Part shown: piece after piece, positions 55,661 through 64,000 of the stretch
Layout of the letters: every line of letters begins with the position of its first letter
Numbering within the stretch: the stretch's first letter is position 1
Notes under the pieces: model-generated
The model's input: only the letters and a program-made list of their open reading frames with translations
Databases searched by the model: none
Told to the model about the DNA's origin: nothing
Translations under genes and position numbers: made by a program
Origin: Streptomyces sp. CB01249
GTDB lineage: Bacteria; Actinomycetota; Actinomycetes; Streptomycetales; Streptomycetaceae
NCBI RefSeq assembly: GCF_001905735.1
Contig: NZ_LISW01000005.1
Location: 27,969-91,968 of the forward strand
Reading direction: 5' to 3'
DNA length: 64,000 nt

Positions 55661-56887
55661 ATGACAACCACATCCACGGCTACGGTCTTCGGCACCAAGG
55701 AGGTGCGGCGGGCCAGGTATGCCATCGCGGCGGTCTTCACCGTGCACGGGTCGGTGACCGGCAGTTTCGCCACCCGGGTCCCCTGGATCCAGGACCACGC
55801 GGGCGTGAGCGCGGGCCAGCTGGGCCTCGCGCTGGCCTTCCCCGCCATCGGCGCCTCGGTCGCGATGCCGCTGGCCGGCGCGGTGAGCCACCGCTTCGGC
55901 GCGCGGACCGCCCTGCGCGGGCTGCTGTCGCTGTGGACGCTGGCGCTGATCCTGCCCGCCCTGGCGCCCAACCTGCTCACGCTCTGCGCGGCGCTGTTCG
56001 TGTACGGGGCCTCGTCCGGCATGTCCGACGTGGCGATGAACGCGCTCGGCGTCGAGGTGGAGAACCGGCTCGACAAGTCGATCATGTCCGGGCTGCACGG
56101 CATGTGGAGCGTGGGCGCCCTGCTGGGCTCGGCGGCGGGCACGGTGGCCGCCCACGCGGGCACGGACGCCCGGCTGCACCACGTGATAGCCGCCGCGGTG
56201 CTGACCCTGCTCGGCCTGACCGCCTGTCAGTGGGTGTTCGACCTGCGCAGCGAGCCGGACGAGGAGCCGCCGCCGCGTTTCGCGCTGCCGCCCAAGTCGG
56301 CCCTGATCATCGGTGCGGTGGGCTTCTGCGCGGTCTTCGCCGAGGGCGCCAGCCTCGACTGGTCGGCGGTCTACCTCCGCGACACGCTGGACAGCTCAGC
56401 CGGTCTCGCGGCGGTGGCCACCACCGCGTTCGCGCTGACGATGGCGGTCGCCCGGATCGCCGGGGACCGGGTGGTCGACCGCTTCGGCGCGGTGCGCACC
56501 GTACGGGCCGGGGGCGTCCTGGCCACGGTCGGCGGGGTCCTGGTGGTCACCGCCCCGCACGTGGCCCTCGCGATGTGCGGGTTCGGGCTGATGGGGCTCG
56601 GTATCGCCGTGGTGGTCCCGCTCGCCTTCGCGGCGGCCGGGCGCAGCGGGCCCAAGCCCGCCCAGGCCATCGCGGGCGTCGCGACGATCACGTACACCTC
56701 GGGCCTCATCGCCCCGTCGGCGATCGGTTCGCTGGCCGAGGCGACCTCGCTGGTCGTGTCGTTCGGCCTGGTGTCGGTGCTGGCGTTCGGCCTGGTCCTG
56801 GGCGCCGGAGTGCTGCGGGCCGGCGACCGCAAGCCGACGTCGCAGGGTGCGGCGGTCCGGGACGCGGCGGCGGAGCCCGGCGCCTGA
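55661..56887 (+). CDS. MFS transporter (YbjJ-like)
   Basis: This 408-residue major facilitator protein has 12 predicted membrane segments. It shows an N-terminal ARYAIAAVFTVHGSVTGSF, the loop GAVSHRFGARTALRG and a second-half loop GDRVVDRFGAVRTVRAGG. It resembles the YbjJ group, often placed next to ROK or sugar genes. ATG 55661 was chosen after GGAGG; GTG 55628 is a less likely start. The palindrome in the shared promoter suggests control by the ROK regulator. Substrate is unknown, perhaps a sugar or sugar derivative. Confidence 0.85.
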   Translation: MTTTSTATVFGTKEVRRARYAIAAVFTVHGSVTGSFATRVPWIQDHAGVSAGQLGLALAFPAIGASVAMPLAGAVSHRFGARTALRGLLSLWTLALILPALAPNLLTLCAALFVYGASSGMSDVAMNALGVEVENRLDKSIMSGLHGMWSVGALLGSAAGTVAAHAGTDARLHHVIAAAVLTLLGLTACQWVFDLRSEPDEEPPPRFALPPKSALIIGAVGFCAVFAEGASLDWSAVYLRDTLDSSAGLAAVATTAFALTMAVARIAGDRVVDRFGAVRTVRAGGVLATVGGVLVVTAPHVALAMCGFGLMGLGIAVVVPLAFAAAGRSGPKPAQAIAGVATITYTSGLIAPSAIGSLAEATSLVVSFGLVSVLAFGLVLGAGVLRAGDRKPTSQGAAVRDAAAEPGA

Positions 56888-56961
56888 CCCCTCCCCGGGG
56901 CGCCGCGACACCGGTGAACCGGAACGGGTGGGTCCGGCCGGGGCGCGCGGGCCGGGCACCA

Positions 56962-57142
56962 CTAGGCCCTGTCGTCACATTCCCGTCGTCCGCCCGGAGG
57001 GCGGGCCGGGCGGCGTCAGGTGCGTGCTCTCGGCGTGCCGGCCCCAGACCCCTGTACTGGACGTACTGGGGTCTGGGGCCGGTGCGGCGAGAGTGCGTGC
57101 ATGGCGTCGCCCGGCAGACGGGAATGTGACGACAGGGCCTAG
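56962..57142. mobile_element. Palindromic mini-element, copy 2 (MITE-like)
   Basis: Perfect 26-bp inverted ends (56962-56987 and 57117-57142) each begin with CTAG and enclose further palindromes, including 13-bp arms at 57040-57052 and 57068-57080 around a GTACTGGACGTAC core. It has no reading frame. It aligns with the element at 11485-11648. CTAG at both ends could be a target duplication of the sort made by IS5-type transposases; no transposase is nearby. It fills most of the gap before the uracil permease gene. Confidence 0.75.
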
Positions 57143-57219
57143 CATGGCGCTGATCTTTTCCGCGATGAGCGCCATGCCCGGCCGGCACGGGCTCACGCAC
57201 CTACACACAGGGAGCAACC

Positions 57220-58611
57220 ATGGGCCTCGGCGTGCGCTGGACCTTGCACGGCGACGGGAAGACGCCCGCACCGGGAGCGGTGGTCCGCCCCGACGAGCGG
57301 CTCTCCTGGCCCCGCACCTTCGGGCTCGGCGCGCAGCACGTGGTCGCCATGTTCGGCGCCTCGTTCGTGTCGCCGGTCCTGATGGGCCTCGACCCGAACC
57401 TCGCGATCATGATGTCGGGTGTCGCGACGGCCATCTTCCTGCTGGCCACGCGCGGCCAGGTGCCGAGCTATCTGGGCTGTTCGCTCTCGTTCGTCGGGGT
57501 CGCCGCGACGATCCGGGCGAGCGGCGGCGACAGCGCGGTGGTGACCGGCGCGGTCTTCGTGGTCGGCGTGGTGCTCTTCCTCGCCGGTCTCGCGGTGCAG
57601 CGGTTCGGCGCGCGGATCATCCACGCGGCGATGCCGCCGGTGGTGACGGGCGCGGTGGTCATGCTCATCGGGTTCAACCTGGCCCCGGTGACCGCGTCGA
57701 CGTACTGGCCGCAGGACCAGTGGACGGCCCTCCTGGTGATGCTGTTCACCGGTCTGGCCGTGGTGTGCCTGCGCGGCTTCTTCTCGCGGATCGCGATCTT
57801 CCTGGGGCTGGTCTTCGGCTACGTCCTGTCCTGGCTGCTCGACCTGGTCTTCGGCAAGATCCACTCCCCCGCCGGGGGCGCCGAGTCGGTGGACCACTGG
57901 CGGCTGGACCTGTCGGGCGTCGGAAAGGCCGACTGGGTCGGGCTGCCGTCGTTCCACGCGCCGAGCTTCGAGTGGTCGGCGATCCTGGTCGCCCTGCCCG
58001 TCGTCATCGCCCTGATCGCGGAGAACGCCGGGCACGTGAAGGCGGTCGGCGAGATGACCGGCCGCTCGCTGGACGGCAAGCTGGGCACCGCCATCGCGGC
58101 GGACGGCGCCGCCTCGATGCTGTCCACGGCCGTGGGCGGCCCGCCGAACACCACGTACTCCGAGAACATCGGCGTGATGGCCGCGACCCGCGTGTACTCC
58201 ACCGCCGCCTACTGGGCCGCCGCCTGCTTCGCCCTGCTCTTCGGCCTCTGCCCGAAGTTCGGGGCGGTCGTGGCGGCGATCCCGGGCGGGGTGCTCGGCG
58301 GCATCACGGTCATCCTGTACGGCATGATCGGCCTGCTCGGCGCCCAGATCTGGCTGAACGCCAAGGTGGACCTGCGCAATCCGCTGAACCTGGTACCGGC
58401 CGCAGCGGGCATCATCATCGGCGTCGGCGGGGTCAGCCTGAAGATCACGGACAACTTCGAGCTGAGCGGGATCGCCCTCGGCACCATCGTCGTGATCACC
58501 GGCTACCACGTGCTGCGCGCCTTCGCCCCGGCGCACCTCAAGACCCAGGAGCCGCTGCTCGACTCGGGCACCTCGGCGTACGACGAGGAGTCCCCGGCGA
58601 AGGATTCCTGA
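57220..58611 (+). CDS. NCS2-family uracil/xanthine permease
   Basis: This 463-residue nucleobase:cation symporter has about 14 membrane segments. Family landmarks are FGLGAQHVVAMFGASFVSPV, YLGCSLSFVG, ALIAENAGHVKAV (substrate-site Glu), GGPPNTTYSENIGVMAATRV and LNLVPAAAGIIIGVGG. It is closest in type to UraA/PyrP uracil permeases. ATG 57220 has an upstream GGAG. The upstream side is occupied by the mini-element, so its promoter must lie within or just after that element. Confidence 0.92.
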   Translation: MGLGVRWTLHGDGKTPAPGAVVRPDERLSWPRTFGLGAQHVVAMFGASFVSPVLMGLDPNLAIMMSGVATAIFLLATRGQVPSYLGCSLSFVGVAATIRASGGDSAVVTGAVFVVGVVLFLAGLAVQRFGARIIHAAMPPVVTGAVVMLIGFNLAPVTASTYWPQDQWTALLVMLFTGLAVVCLRGFFSRIAIFLGLVFGYVLSWLLDLVFGKIHSPAGGAESVDHWRLDLSGVGKADWVGLPSFHAPSFEWSAILVALPVVIALIAENAGHVKAVGEMTGRSLDGKLGTAIAADGAASMLSTAVGGPPNTTYSENIGVMAATRVYSTAAYWAAACFALLFGLCPKFGAVVAAIPGGVLGGITVILYGMIGLLGAQIWLNAKVDLRNPLNLVPAAAGIIIGVGGVSLKITDNFELSGIALGTIVVITGYHVLRAFAPAHLKTQEPLLDSGTSAYDEESPAKDS

Positions 58612-58623
58612 CCGGGGCCCCGC

Positions 58624-60324
58624 TCAGTCCTCCGGGAGTTCCACCGGGGCCAGCTCGTCGAAGCGGTCGCCGGGGCCGGGGTTGGTCGCGTCGGTCGCGC
58701 CGCCGAAGTGGGTCATCACGCCCCACACGGCGTTCAGCGCGGTCTGCACGGCCCCCTCGGCCCACCCGGCCGTCCAGGAGATGTCGTCACCGGCCAGGAA
58801 CAGGCCCCGCTTGTCGGCGGGCAGCCGGTCCTGCATGAAGTGGGTGAACAGCCGCCGCTGGTAGCGGTAGTGGCCGGGCAGGTTGGCCTTGAACGCGCCC
58901 ATGAACCAGGGCTCGTTCTCCCAGGAGACGGTGACCGGGTTGCCGGTGATGTGGCTGCGGATGTCGACGTTCGGGTAGATCTCGCCGAGCGACTTCAGCA
59001 TGACGTCCATCCGCTCGGTCGCCGAGAGCGGCAGCCACTTCAGGCTGTCGTCGCACCAGGTGTACGAGAGGCAGATGCTCGCCGGGCGGTCCGGCCCGTC
59101 GTCCAGCAGGTACGTGCCCCGGGTCATCCGGTCGGTCAGCGTCATCGACATCGTGTCGCGGCCGGTCGTCTCGTCCTTGTCCAGCCAGAACGGCCGATCC
59201 ACGGGAACGAACAGCTTGGACGACTCCATGTAGTGGGTGCGCTCCATCGCCGTCCAGTGGTCGATCGGGAAGAGCGCGTCGTCGCAGGCGATCTTGGAGA
59301 GCAGCAGCCACGACTGCCCCGTGAAGACGGCCGCCCGGAAGGTGCGGATGTCGCCGGAGGCGTCGGTGACGGTGATCCGGTTGCCGGCCGTACGGTTCAG
59401 CCGGGTGACGGCCCCGCGCGGCTCGCCGCCGTGCAGCGAGGACAGCGAGGTGCCGAGCGGCCAGTGCGTGATCTTCCGCGGCTCGCGGTCCCACAGGCGC
59501 AGCGGGAGCTGCTGGCTGCCGCCGACGATGGAGCGGTGGTGGTCGTCCGCCTCGGTGTAGACGACGCGCAGGATCTCCAGGATGGAGTTGGGGAAGTCGG
59601 TGTCCCAGCCGCCGGTGCCGAAGCCGACCTGGCCGAAGATCTCGCGGTGCCGGAAGGACTTGAAGGCGTCGGAGTCGCAGAGGAAGCCGTAGAAGGTCTG
59701 GTTGTCCAGCTTCTCGACCAGCCGGGACCAGATCTCCCTGATCCGGGGCACGTCGCGCTCGCGCATCGCCCGGTTCATGTCGGAGAAGTCGGCGCCCTCC
59801 TCCAGGCAGCGGTTCCAGGCGTCCATCACATCGCGGTAGACCTGCGGGAGTTCATCGATGGTCGTGGCGTAGTGCGACTCGCCCTTGAGGTCGACCACGG
59901 TCGAAGGGGTGGCCGGGCAGAGCGGGTTGGGGAACGCCTTGGTCTCCAGGCCGACGAGGTCGATGTAGTGCTGGAGGGCGGTCGAGGAGGGCGGGAAGCG
60001 CATCGCGCCCATCTCGGCGGTGAGCGGTTCGCCGTCGGTGGCGCAGCCCTCGAACTCGACGGTGCGCAGCCGTCCGCCGATGCGGTCGGCCTCGTAGACG
60101 ACCGGCTTGAGGCCCATCTTCATCAGTTCGTACGCGGTGATGATGCCGGAGAGCCCGCCGCCGATGACGGCCACCTCGGTGCCGTGCTCGGTCGCCGGTA
60201 TCTGGCCGAGGCCCGCCGGGTGGGCGAGGAAGTCGTCGTACGCGTACGGGAAGTCCGGCCCGAACATCGTGATCGGCGGGGCCGCTTCCTCGGTGTGCTG
60301 GACGGCGGGGGGCACGGCGGTCAT
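58624..60324 (-). CDS. davB: L-lysine 2-monooxygenase (DavB-like)
   Basis: This 566-residue flavin amine oxidase-type protein strongly resembles Pseudomonas DavB, which converts lysine, O2 to 5-aminopentanamide, CO2 and water. Shared stretches include TMFGPDFPYAYDDFL, HGTEVAVIGGGLSGI (FAD Rossmann), YELMKMGLKPVVYEADRIGG, EMGAMRFPPSSTALQHY and PGHYRYQRRLFTHFMQ. The C-terminal FAD motif is GDDISWTAGWAEGAVQTALN. It follows the matching amidase gene by 54 bp, completing the first two steps of the aminovalerate route. Assignment is from remembered sequence. Confidence 0.85.
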   Translation of the reverse strand: MTAVPPAVQHTEEAAPPITMFGPDFPYAYDDFLAHPAGLGQIPATEHGTEVAVIGGGLSGIITAYELMKMGLKPVVYEADRIGGRLRTVEFEGCATDGEPLTAEMGAMRFPPSSTALQHYIDLVGLETKAFPNPLCPATPSTVVDLKGESHYATTIDELPQVYRDVMDAWNRCLEEGADFSDMNRAMRERDVPRIREIWSRLVEKLDNQTFYGFLCDSDAFKSFRHREIFGQVGFGTGGWDTDFPNSILEILRVVYTEADDHHRSIVGGSQQLPLRLWDREPRKITHWPLGTSLSSLHGGEPRGAVTRLNRTAGNRITVTDASGDIRTFRAAVFTGQSWLLLSKIACDDALFPIDHWTAMERTHYMESSKLFVPVDRPFWLDKDETTGRDTMSMTLTDRMTRGTYLLDDGPDRPASICLSYTWCDDSLKWLPLSATERMDVMLKSLGEIYPNVDIRSHITGNPVTVSWENEPWFMGAFKANLPGHYRYQRRLFTHFMQDRLPADKRGLFLAGDDISWTAGWAEGAVQTALNAVWGVMTHFGGATDATNPGPGDRFDELAPVELPED

Positions 60325-60378
60325 GGGGTACGGGCTCCTTGCGGGACGGGCGAAGACGTGAAGGGGGGGCGGACCGGC

Positions 60379-61176
60379 TCAGACGAGGGAGCCGTACAGG
60401 CCGGGGCGGCGGTCGCGCAGATACGGGTTGGCGGCCCGGGAGGCGGCCAGCAGGGCGAGGTCGACGTCGCCGGTGACCAGCTCCTCGCCGCGCCCCGCAC
60501 GGGCACGGACCGTGCCGTCAGGACCGGCCAGGCAGCTCAGCCCGGTGAAGTCGAACTCGCCTTCCGGGCCGGTCCGGTTGACGTACGCGAGGTACAGCTG
60601 GCTCTCGAAGGCGCGGACCGGGACGAGGGATTCGGCGACGAACGAGAAGGGGTGCATCAGCGCGGTCGGGACCAGCAGGAGATCGGTACCGGCCAGGGCG
60701 TGCGCCCGTACGTTCTCCGGGAACTCGACGTCGTAGCAGGTCAGCAGGCCGATACGGACCCCGTCCAGCTCAGCCTGGACCACGGGCTGCCCGCCGGGGG
60801 TGAACCAGCGCTGCTCGAAGTCCCCGAAGAGGTGGGTCTTGCGGTAGTTGGCGAGCGTGATGCCGTCGGGGCCGATGAGCTGCGCGGAGTTGTACAGGGT
60901 GTCGCCCTCGCGCTCCGGGTAGCCGTAGTGGACGGCGATCCCGTGCCGCACGGCGATCTCGGCGACGGCGCGGGCGGCGGGCCCGTCGGCGGCCTCGGCC
61001 AGCCGGGGGACGTCGTCGCCGATGGCGTACCCGGTGAGGTACAGCTCGGGGCAGACCAGGAGCCGGGCCCCGGTGGCGGCGGCGCGGCGCGCGGCGTCCG
61101 CCAGCAGCTCGACGGACCCGGCGACCGAGCCGGGACGCCCGGAGCTCTGGAGCAGGGCGGTGCGCAACGACGGCAT
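60379..61176 (-). CDS. davA: 5-aminopentanamidase (DavA-like nitrilase-family amidase)
   Basis: This 265-residue carbon-nitrogen hydrolase has the Glu-Lys-Cys triad readable as LLVCPELYLTGY (Glu), NYRKTHLFG (Lys) and GLLTCYDVEFPENVRAHAL (Cys). It resembles Pseudomonas DavA, which hydrolyses 5-aminopentanamide to 5-aminovalerate. Pairing with davB directly downstream supports this over a general nitrilase role. ATG 61176 follows GAGGT. An Lrp-type gene lies 259 bp upstream in the same direction. Confidence 0.85.
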   Translation of the reverse strand: MPSLRTALLQSSGRPGSVAGSVELLADAARRAAATGARLLVCPELYLTGYAIGDDVPRLAEAADGPAARAVAEIAVRHGIAVHYGYPEREGDTLYNSAQLIGPDGITLANYRKTHLFGDFEQRWFTPGGQPVVQAELDGVRIGLLTCYDVEFPENVRAHALAGTDLLLVPTALMHPFSFVAESLVPVRAFESQLYLAYVNRTGPEGEFDFTGLSCLAGPDGTVRARAGRGEELVTGDVDLALLAASRAANPYLRDRRPGLYGSLV

Positions 61177-61371
61177 GGCTGACCTCGGACGATACGAGCG
61201 GGGCGGGGACGTAGAAACGGTACGTTCCACGCTTCGGCCCGAACAAGACGCGACCGTTGCGCACCGACGGCCGATCCGTTGCGCGGATCGCACGGGGAGC
61301 GGCGATTCATTGCGCGACACCAACGGCCATCCCGGCCCATCGCGGCCATCCCCGCCCGTCGCGCCCACCCC

Positions 61372-61400
61372 AGCCCGTCCGGCGTTTGAGGACGGAACCG
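61372..61400. repeat. 29-bp dispersed intergenic repeat
   Basis: AGCCCGTCCGGCG followed by TTTGAGGACGGAACCG matches 28 of 29 bases of the minus strand at 54337-54365. Sequences of this kind recur between genes in many Streptomyces genomes. Here it lies between the Lrp gene and davA. Confidence 0.75.
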
Positions 61401-61435
61401 ACGCCGGAGGACCCGGCCCACCGGGCGGACGGCCG

Positions 61436-61891
61436 CTACCCCGGGGACCCCGACGAATACCGCCGCAACAGCGGCGAGAGAACCAGCACGGACTTCGTCC
61501 GTTCGACGTACGGCTCCCCCGCGATCCGCTCCAGCACCTGCTCGAAGTGCCGCATGTCCGCCGCGAAGACCTGCACCAGCGCATCCGCGTCGCCGGTGAC
61601 CGTGGACGCGGAGGCGACCTCGGGATAGCGGGCGAGCCCCTGCTTGATGGACTCCGGGGACGTGTTGCGGCTGCAGTAGATCTCGATGTACCCCTCGGTC
61701 TCCCAGCCGAGCGCCGCCGGGTCAACGCGCACGGTGAACCCGGTGATGGCCCCCTCGGCGCGCAGCCGGTCGACCCGGCGTTTCACGGCGGGCGCGGACA
61801 GGCCGATGATCGAGCCGATGTCGGCGTAGGAGCGGCGGGCGTCCTCGGCCAGGGCGTGGACGATGCGTTCGTCGAGGTCGTTCAGTCGCAC
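61436..61891 (-). CDS. Lrp/AsnC-family regulator next to davAB
   Basis: This 151-residue regulator has an N-terminal HTH (LNDLDERIVHALAEDARRSY, LSAPAVKRRVDRL) and a RAM domain (EGYIEIYCSRN, ASTVTGDADALVQVF). The start is GTG 61891, fitting the family N-terminus; no good ribosome site is visible. Lrp-type proteins commonly sense amino acids, and position upstream of davA suggests a lysine-responsive regulator of this catabolic pair. That link is inferred from proximity. Confidence 0.88.
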   Translation of the reverse strand: MRLNDLDERIVHALAEDARRSYADIGSIIGLSAPAVKRRVDRLRAEGAITGFTVRVDPAALGWETEGYIEIYCSRNTSPESIKQGLARYPEVASASTVTGDADALVQVFAADMRHFEQVLERIAGEPYVERTKSVLVLSPLLRRYSSGSPG

Positions 61892-62020
61892 GTCGTACGG
61901 GTCACTTCTCTGCGGTGGCCAGGCCGGAGCCGGGCATGATTGTGCCGGAGGACGACGCGTGCCGTCCCCCGGCAGTAGACCACGGGTCACCCGGGGCCGG
62001 GCGAACCCCGGCCGGAGGCC

Positions 62021-63487
62021 CTAGCTCCAGCTGGCGTGCAGCGGCTTGCCCTCCGCGTAGCCGGCGGCGCTCTGCACCCCGACGACGGCCTTCTCGGCGA
62101 ACTCCGCGAGGGAGCCCGCGCCCGCGTACGTGCAGGAGGAGCGGACGCCCGCGATGATCGAGTCGATCAGGTCCTCGACGCCGGGGCGCGCCGGGTCCAG
62201 GAACATCCGCGAGGTGGAGATGCCCTCCTCGAAGAGCGCCTTGCGGGCGCGGTCGTACGCGGACTCGTCGGAGGTCCGGTTCTTCACGGCGCGCGCGGAC
62301 GCCATGCCGAAGGACTCCTTGTAGAAGCGGCCGTCGGCGCTCTGCTGGAGGTCGCCCGGGGACTCGTAGGTCCCGGCGAACCAGGAGCCGATCATCACGT
62401 TGGACGCACCGGCGGCGAGCGCCATGGCGACGTCGCGCGGGTGGCGGACCCCACCGTCGGCCCAGACGTGCTTGCCGTACTTCTTCGCCTCGGCGGCGCA
62501 CTCCAGCACGGCCGAGAACTGGGGGCGGCCCACGCCGGTCATCATGCGGGTGGTGCACATGGCGCCGGGTCCGACGCCGACCTTGATGATGTCCGCGCCG
62601 GCCTCGATGAGGTCGCGCACCCCCTCGGCGGCGACGATGTTGCCCGCCACGATCGGCACCTGCGGGTCCAGCGCCCGGACCGCGCGCACCGCGCTGATCA
62701 TGGACTCCTGGTGACCGTGCGCGGTGTCCACGACGAGGGTGTCCACACCCGCGTCGAGGAGCTGCTTCGCCTTGCCGGCCACGTCGCCGTTGATGCCGAC
62801 GGCGGCGGCGATCCGCAGCTTGCCGTCCGCGTCGGTGGCCGGGGTGTAGAGCGTGGCGCGCAGGGCGCCCTTGCGGGTGAGGATGCCGACGAGGCGCCCG
62901 TCCGCGTCGACGGCGGGGGCGAGCTTGCGGTTGGCGCCGTCCAGCTTGTTGAAGGCGTCGCGCGGGTCGATGTCCGCGTCCAGGACGACCAGGTCCTTGG
63001 ACATGACCTCGGAGAGCTGGGTGAAGCGGTCCACGCCGGACAGGTCGTGGTCGGTGACCACGCCGACGGGCCGGCGTTCGGCGTCCACGACGACCCCGGC
63101 GCCGTGCGCGCGCTTGTGCAGCAGGGACAGCGCGTCCGCGACGGTCTGGCCGGGCGACAGCTCGATGGGCGTGTCGAGCACCAGGTGGCGCGTCTTCACC
63201 CACGCGACGACCTCGGTGACGACCTCGATCGGGATGTCCTGAGGGATGACGACGAGGCCGCCGCGGCGGGCGATGGTCTCGGCCATCCGGCGGCCCGCGA
63301 TCGCGGTCATGTTCGCGACGACGAGAGGGATGGTGGTGCCGCTGCCGTCGGGCGAGGACAGGTCGACACCCTGGCGCGATCCGACCGCCGACCGGCCCGG
63401 GACCATGAAGACGTCGTCGTACGTGAGGTCGTACGGAACGGAGGGGGACTCTGTATAGCGACCGGTGCCGGGCTCAAGAAAACGCAT
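62021..63487 (-). CDS. guaB1: GuaB1-type IMP dehydrogenase-related protein (probable GMP reductase)
   Basis: This 488-residue barrel protein has an inserted CBS pair (VMSKDLVVLDADIDPRDAF, VGILTRKGALRATLY), a catalytic Cys in GPGAMCTTRMMTG and the phosphate site ADGGVRHPRDVAMALAAGAS. It begins MRFLEPG with YDLTYDDVFMVPGRS. This matches the actinobacterial GuaB1 subgroup, which has been connected with GMP reductase activity rather than IMP dehydrogenation. ATG 63487 was chosen; ATG 63496 (MSVMRFLEP) is also possible. Its upstream region holds direct repeats. Confidence 0.85.
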   Translation of the reverse strand: MRFLEPGTGRYTESPSVPYDLTYDDVFMVPGRSAVGSRQGVDLSSPDGSGTTIPLVVANMTAIAGRRMAETIARRGGLVVIPQDIPIEVVTEVVAWVKTRHLVLDTPIELSPGQTVADALSLLHKRAHGAGVVVDAERRPVGVVTDHDLSGVDRFTQLSEVMSKDLVVLDADIDPRDAFNKLDGANRKLAPAVDADGRLVGILTRKGALRATLYTPATDADGKLRIAAAVGINGDVAGKAKQLLDAGVDTLVVDTAHGHQESMISAVRAVRALDPQVPIVAGNIVAAEGVRDLIEAGADIIKVGVGPGAMCTTRMMTGVGRPQFSAVLECAAEAKKYGKHVWADGGVRHPRDVAMALAAGASNVMIGSWFAGTYESPGDLQQSADGRFYKESFGMASARAVKNRTSDESAYDRARKALFEEGISTSRMFLDPARPGVEDLIDSIIAGVRSSCTYAGAGSLAEFAEKAVVGVQSAAGYAEGKPLHASWS

Positions 63488-63499
63488 AACACTCATTTT

Positions 63500-63573
63500 T
63501 TCATACGAAATGGCGCAGGTCGCTTCCACGAAGACACAGCAAATGACTCCCACGCTCGTATGTTCCTACGAAA
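63500..63573 (-). promoter_or_regulatory. Direct repeats upstream of guaB1
   Basis: TTCATACGAAA (63500-63510) and TTCCTACGAAA (63563-63573) differ at one base and are 63 bp apart, about six helical turns. The first lies 12 bp before the ATG. The rest of 63488-63794 holds no gene that I can see. Confidence 0.45.
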
Positions 63574-63794
63574 GGGCCGCTGCGGGAGTCCCGGGCAAGT
63601 GCCACCTGCCTTACCCCCGGACCTTACCCGAACAGCTTTCAACCATTCCCGATCATCTGCCCTGGACCTGGTGACAGGGGGTCAGGTAGCTTCAAACCCG
63701 CAGGTCCCGTGGGTCACCACAACGCCCCGGATGAACGGACGGATCATGCTCAACTTCCGTCACCCGTACGACCGGAGAGGATCACGACCCGCCC

Positions 63795-64000
63795 GTGGAG
63801 AACGAACTGCCGGACATCTACTGCCCGTTCCCCCAGCGGACGAACCCGCACGTCGCCCACGTACGGGATCATCTGGACACCTGGACCCGCAACACCGGTC
63901 TGGTGCACCGGGATTCGGCCAGAGAGCGCTTCGAGCAGGCGGACTTCGGCGCGTTCGTCGGCATGGTCTACCCGACCGCCGACAGTGAGAATCTGGACCT
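63795..64000 (+). CDS. Class I terpene synthase, N-terminal part (runs off the window)
   Basis: The frame from GTG 63795 begins with ELPDIYCPFPQRTNPH and continues to FGAFVGMVYPTADSENLDL, the N-terminal pattern of bacterial class I terpene cyclases just before the metal-binding DDxxD helix. The catalytic part lies beyond position 64000, so the product cannot be named. GGAGAGGA is 14 nt upstream, rather far, so the start is uncertain. It is divergent from guaB1. Confidence 0.8.
   Translation, partial: MENELPDIYCPFPQRTNPHVAHVRDHLDTWTRNTGLVHRDSARERFEQADFGAFVGMVYPTADSENLD

Noticed and set aside
58624..61176. Flavin oxidase plus amidase as indole-3-acetic acid genes (IaaM/IaaH)
   Set aside because: The oxidase has the DavB-type N-terminus and the amidase is nitrilase-fold like DavA, whereas IaaH is an amidase-signature enzyme.

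Overview
The window is a segment of a Streptomyces chromosome. GC content is very high, GTG and TTG starts are common, and genes sit in short operons ending in strong GC-rich hairpins. It carries streptomycete markers: the sporulation pair smeA-sffA, the RNA polymerase-binding protein RbpA behind an exact SigR-type promoter, and two secreted chitinases behind DasR-like sites. From memory, and not checked here, gene order broadly follows S. coelicolor from about SCO1415 to SCO1461. The blocks I do not place in that order are the S8 protease cluster, the wecB/glycosyltransferase operon and the two palindromic mini-elements.

Layout. 1-9.3 kb: ankyrin protein, smeA-sffA, a MocR regulator divergent from a YczE-type membrane protein, a glycerophosphodiesterase, an exporter, rbpA, fxsA and a polyprenol-phosphate mannosyltransferase. 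9.8-16.1 kb: an amidohydrolase, an Lrp-type regulator, small hypothetical proteins, an acyl-CoA dehydrogenase, the first chitinase and a one-helix membrane protein. 16.3-30.0 kb: three very large secreted subtilisin-type (S8) proteases of 1261, 1365 and 1429 residues with a LuxR-type regulator among them. The second carries cohesin-like and dockerin-like modules. The third carries HAF repeats.

30.0-34.5 kb: a minus-strand cluster of UDP-GlcNAc 2-epimerase, membrane glycosyltransferase and SpoIIE-type phosphatase, beside an orphan OmpR-type regulator. 34.7-42.8 kb: an MSMEG_6728-type protein, a flavin monooxygenase/TetR pair with two operators, a glucose dehydrogenase-like enzyme, a Tat-exported C39-like protein, a small kinase, a possible small RNA and an orphan EccA-like AAA ATPase. 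42.9-51.7 kb: two CorC/HlyC membrane proteins, then a compact riboflavin-histidine gene string (ribD, ribE, ribM, ribBA, ribH, hisE, hisG and a PH-domain gene) behind an FMN riboswitch.

52-64 kb: a modular chitinase, a ROK regulator divergent from a transporter, a uracil permease, davA-davB lysine catabolism genes with an Lrp regulator, a GuaB1-type enzyme, and the start of a terpene synthase running off the end.

Working together: the chitinases, C39-like protein and S8 proteases form a secreted degradative set. DasR-like sites suggest that at least the chitinases, and possibly the C39-like gene, respond to amino sugars. The riboflavin string joins biosynthesis to a transporter under one riboswitch. 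The most unusual items are the protease cluster, the candidate 70-nt RNA near 40.7 kb, the orphan EccA-like ATPase, the wecB-glycosyltransferase-phosphatase operon, and two homologous mini-elements near 11.6 and 57.0 kb.
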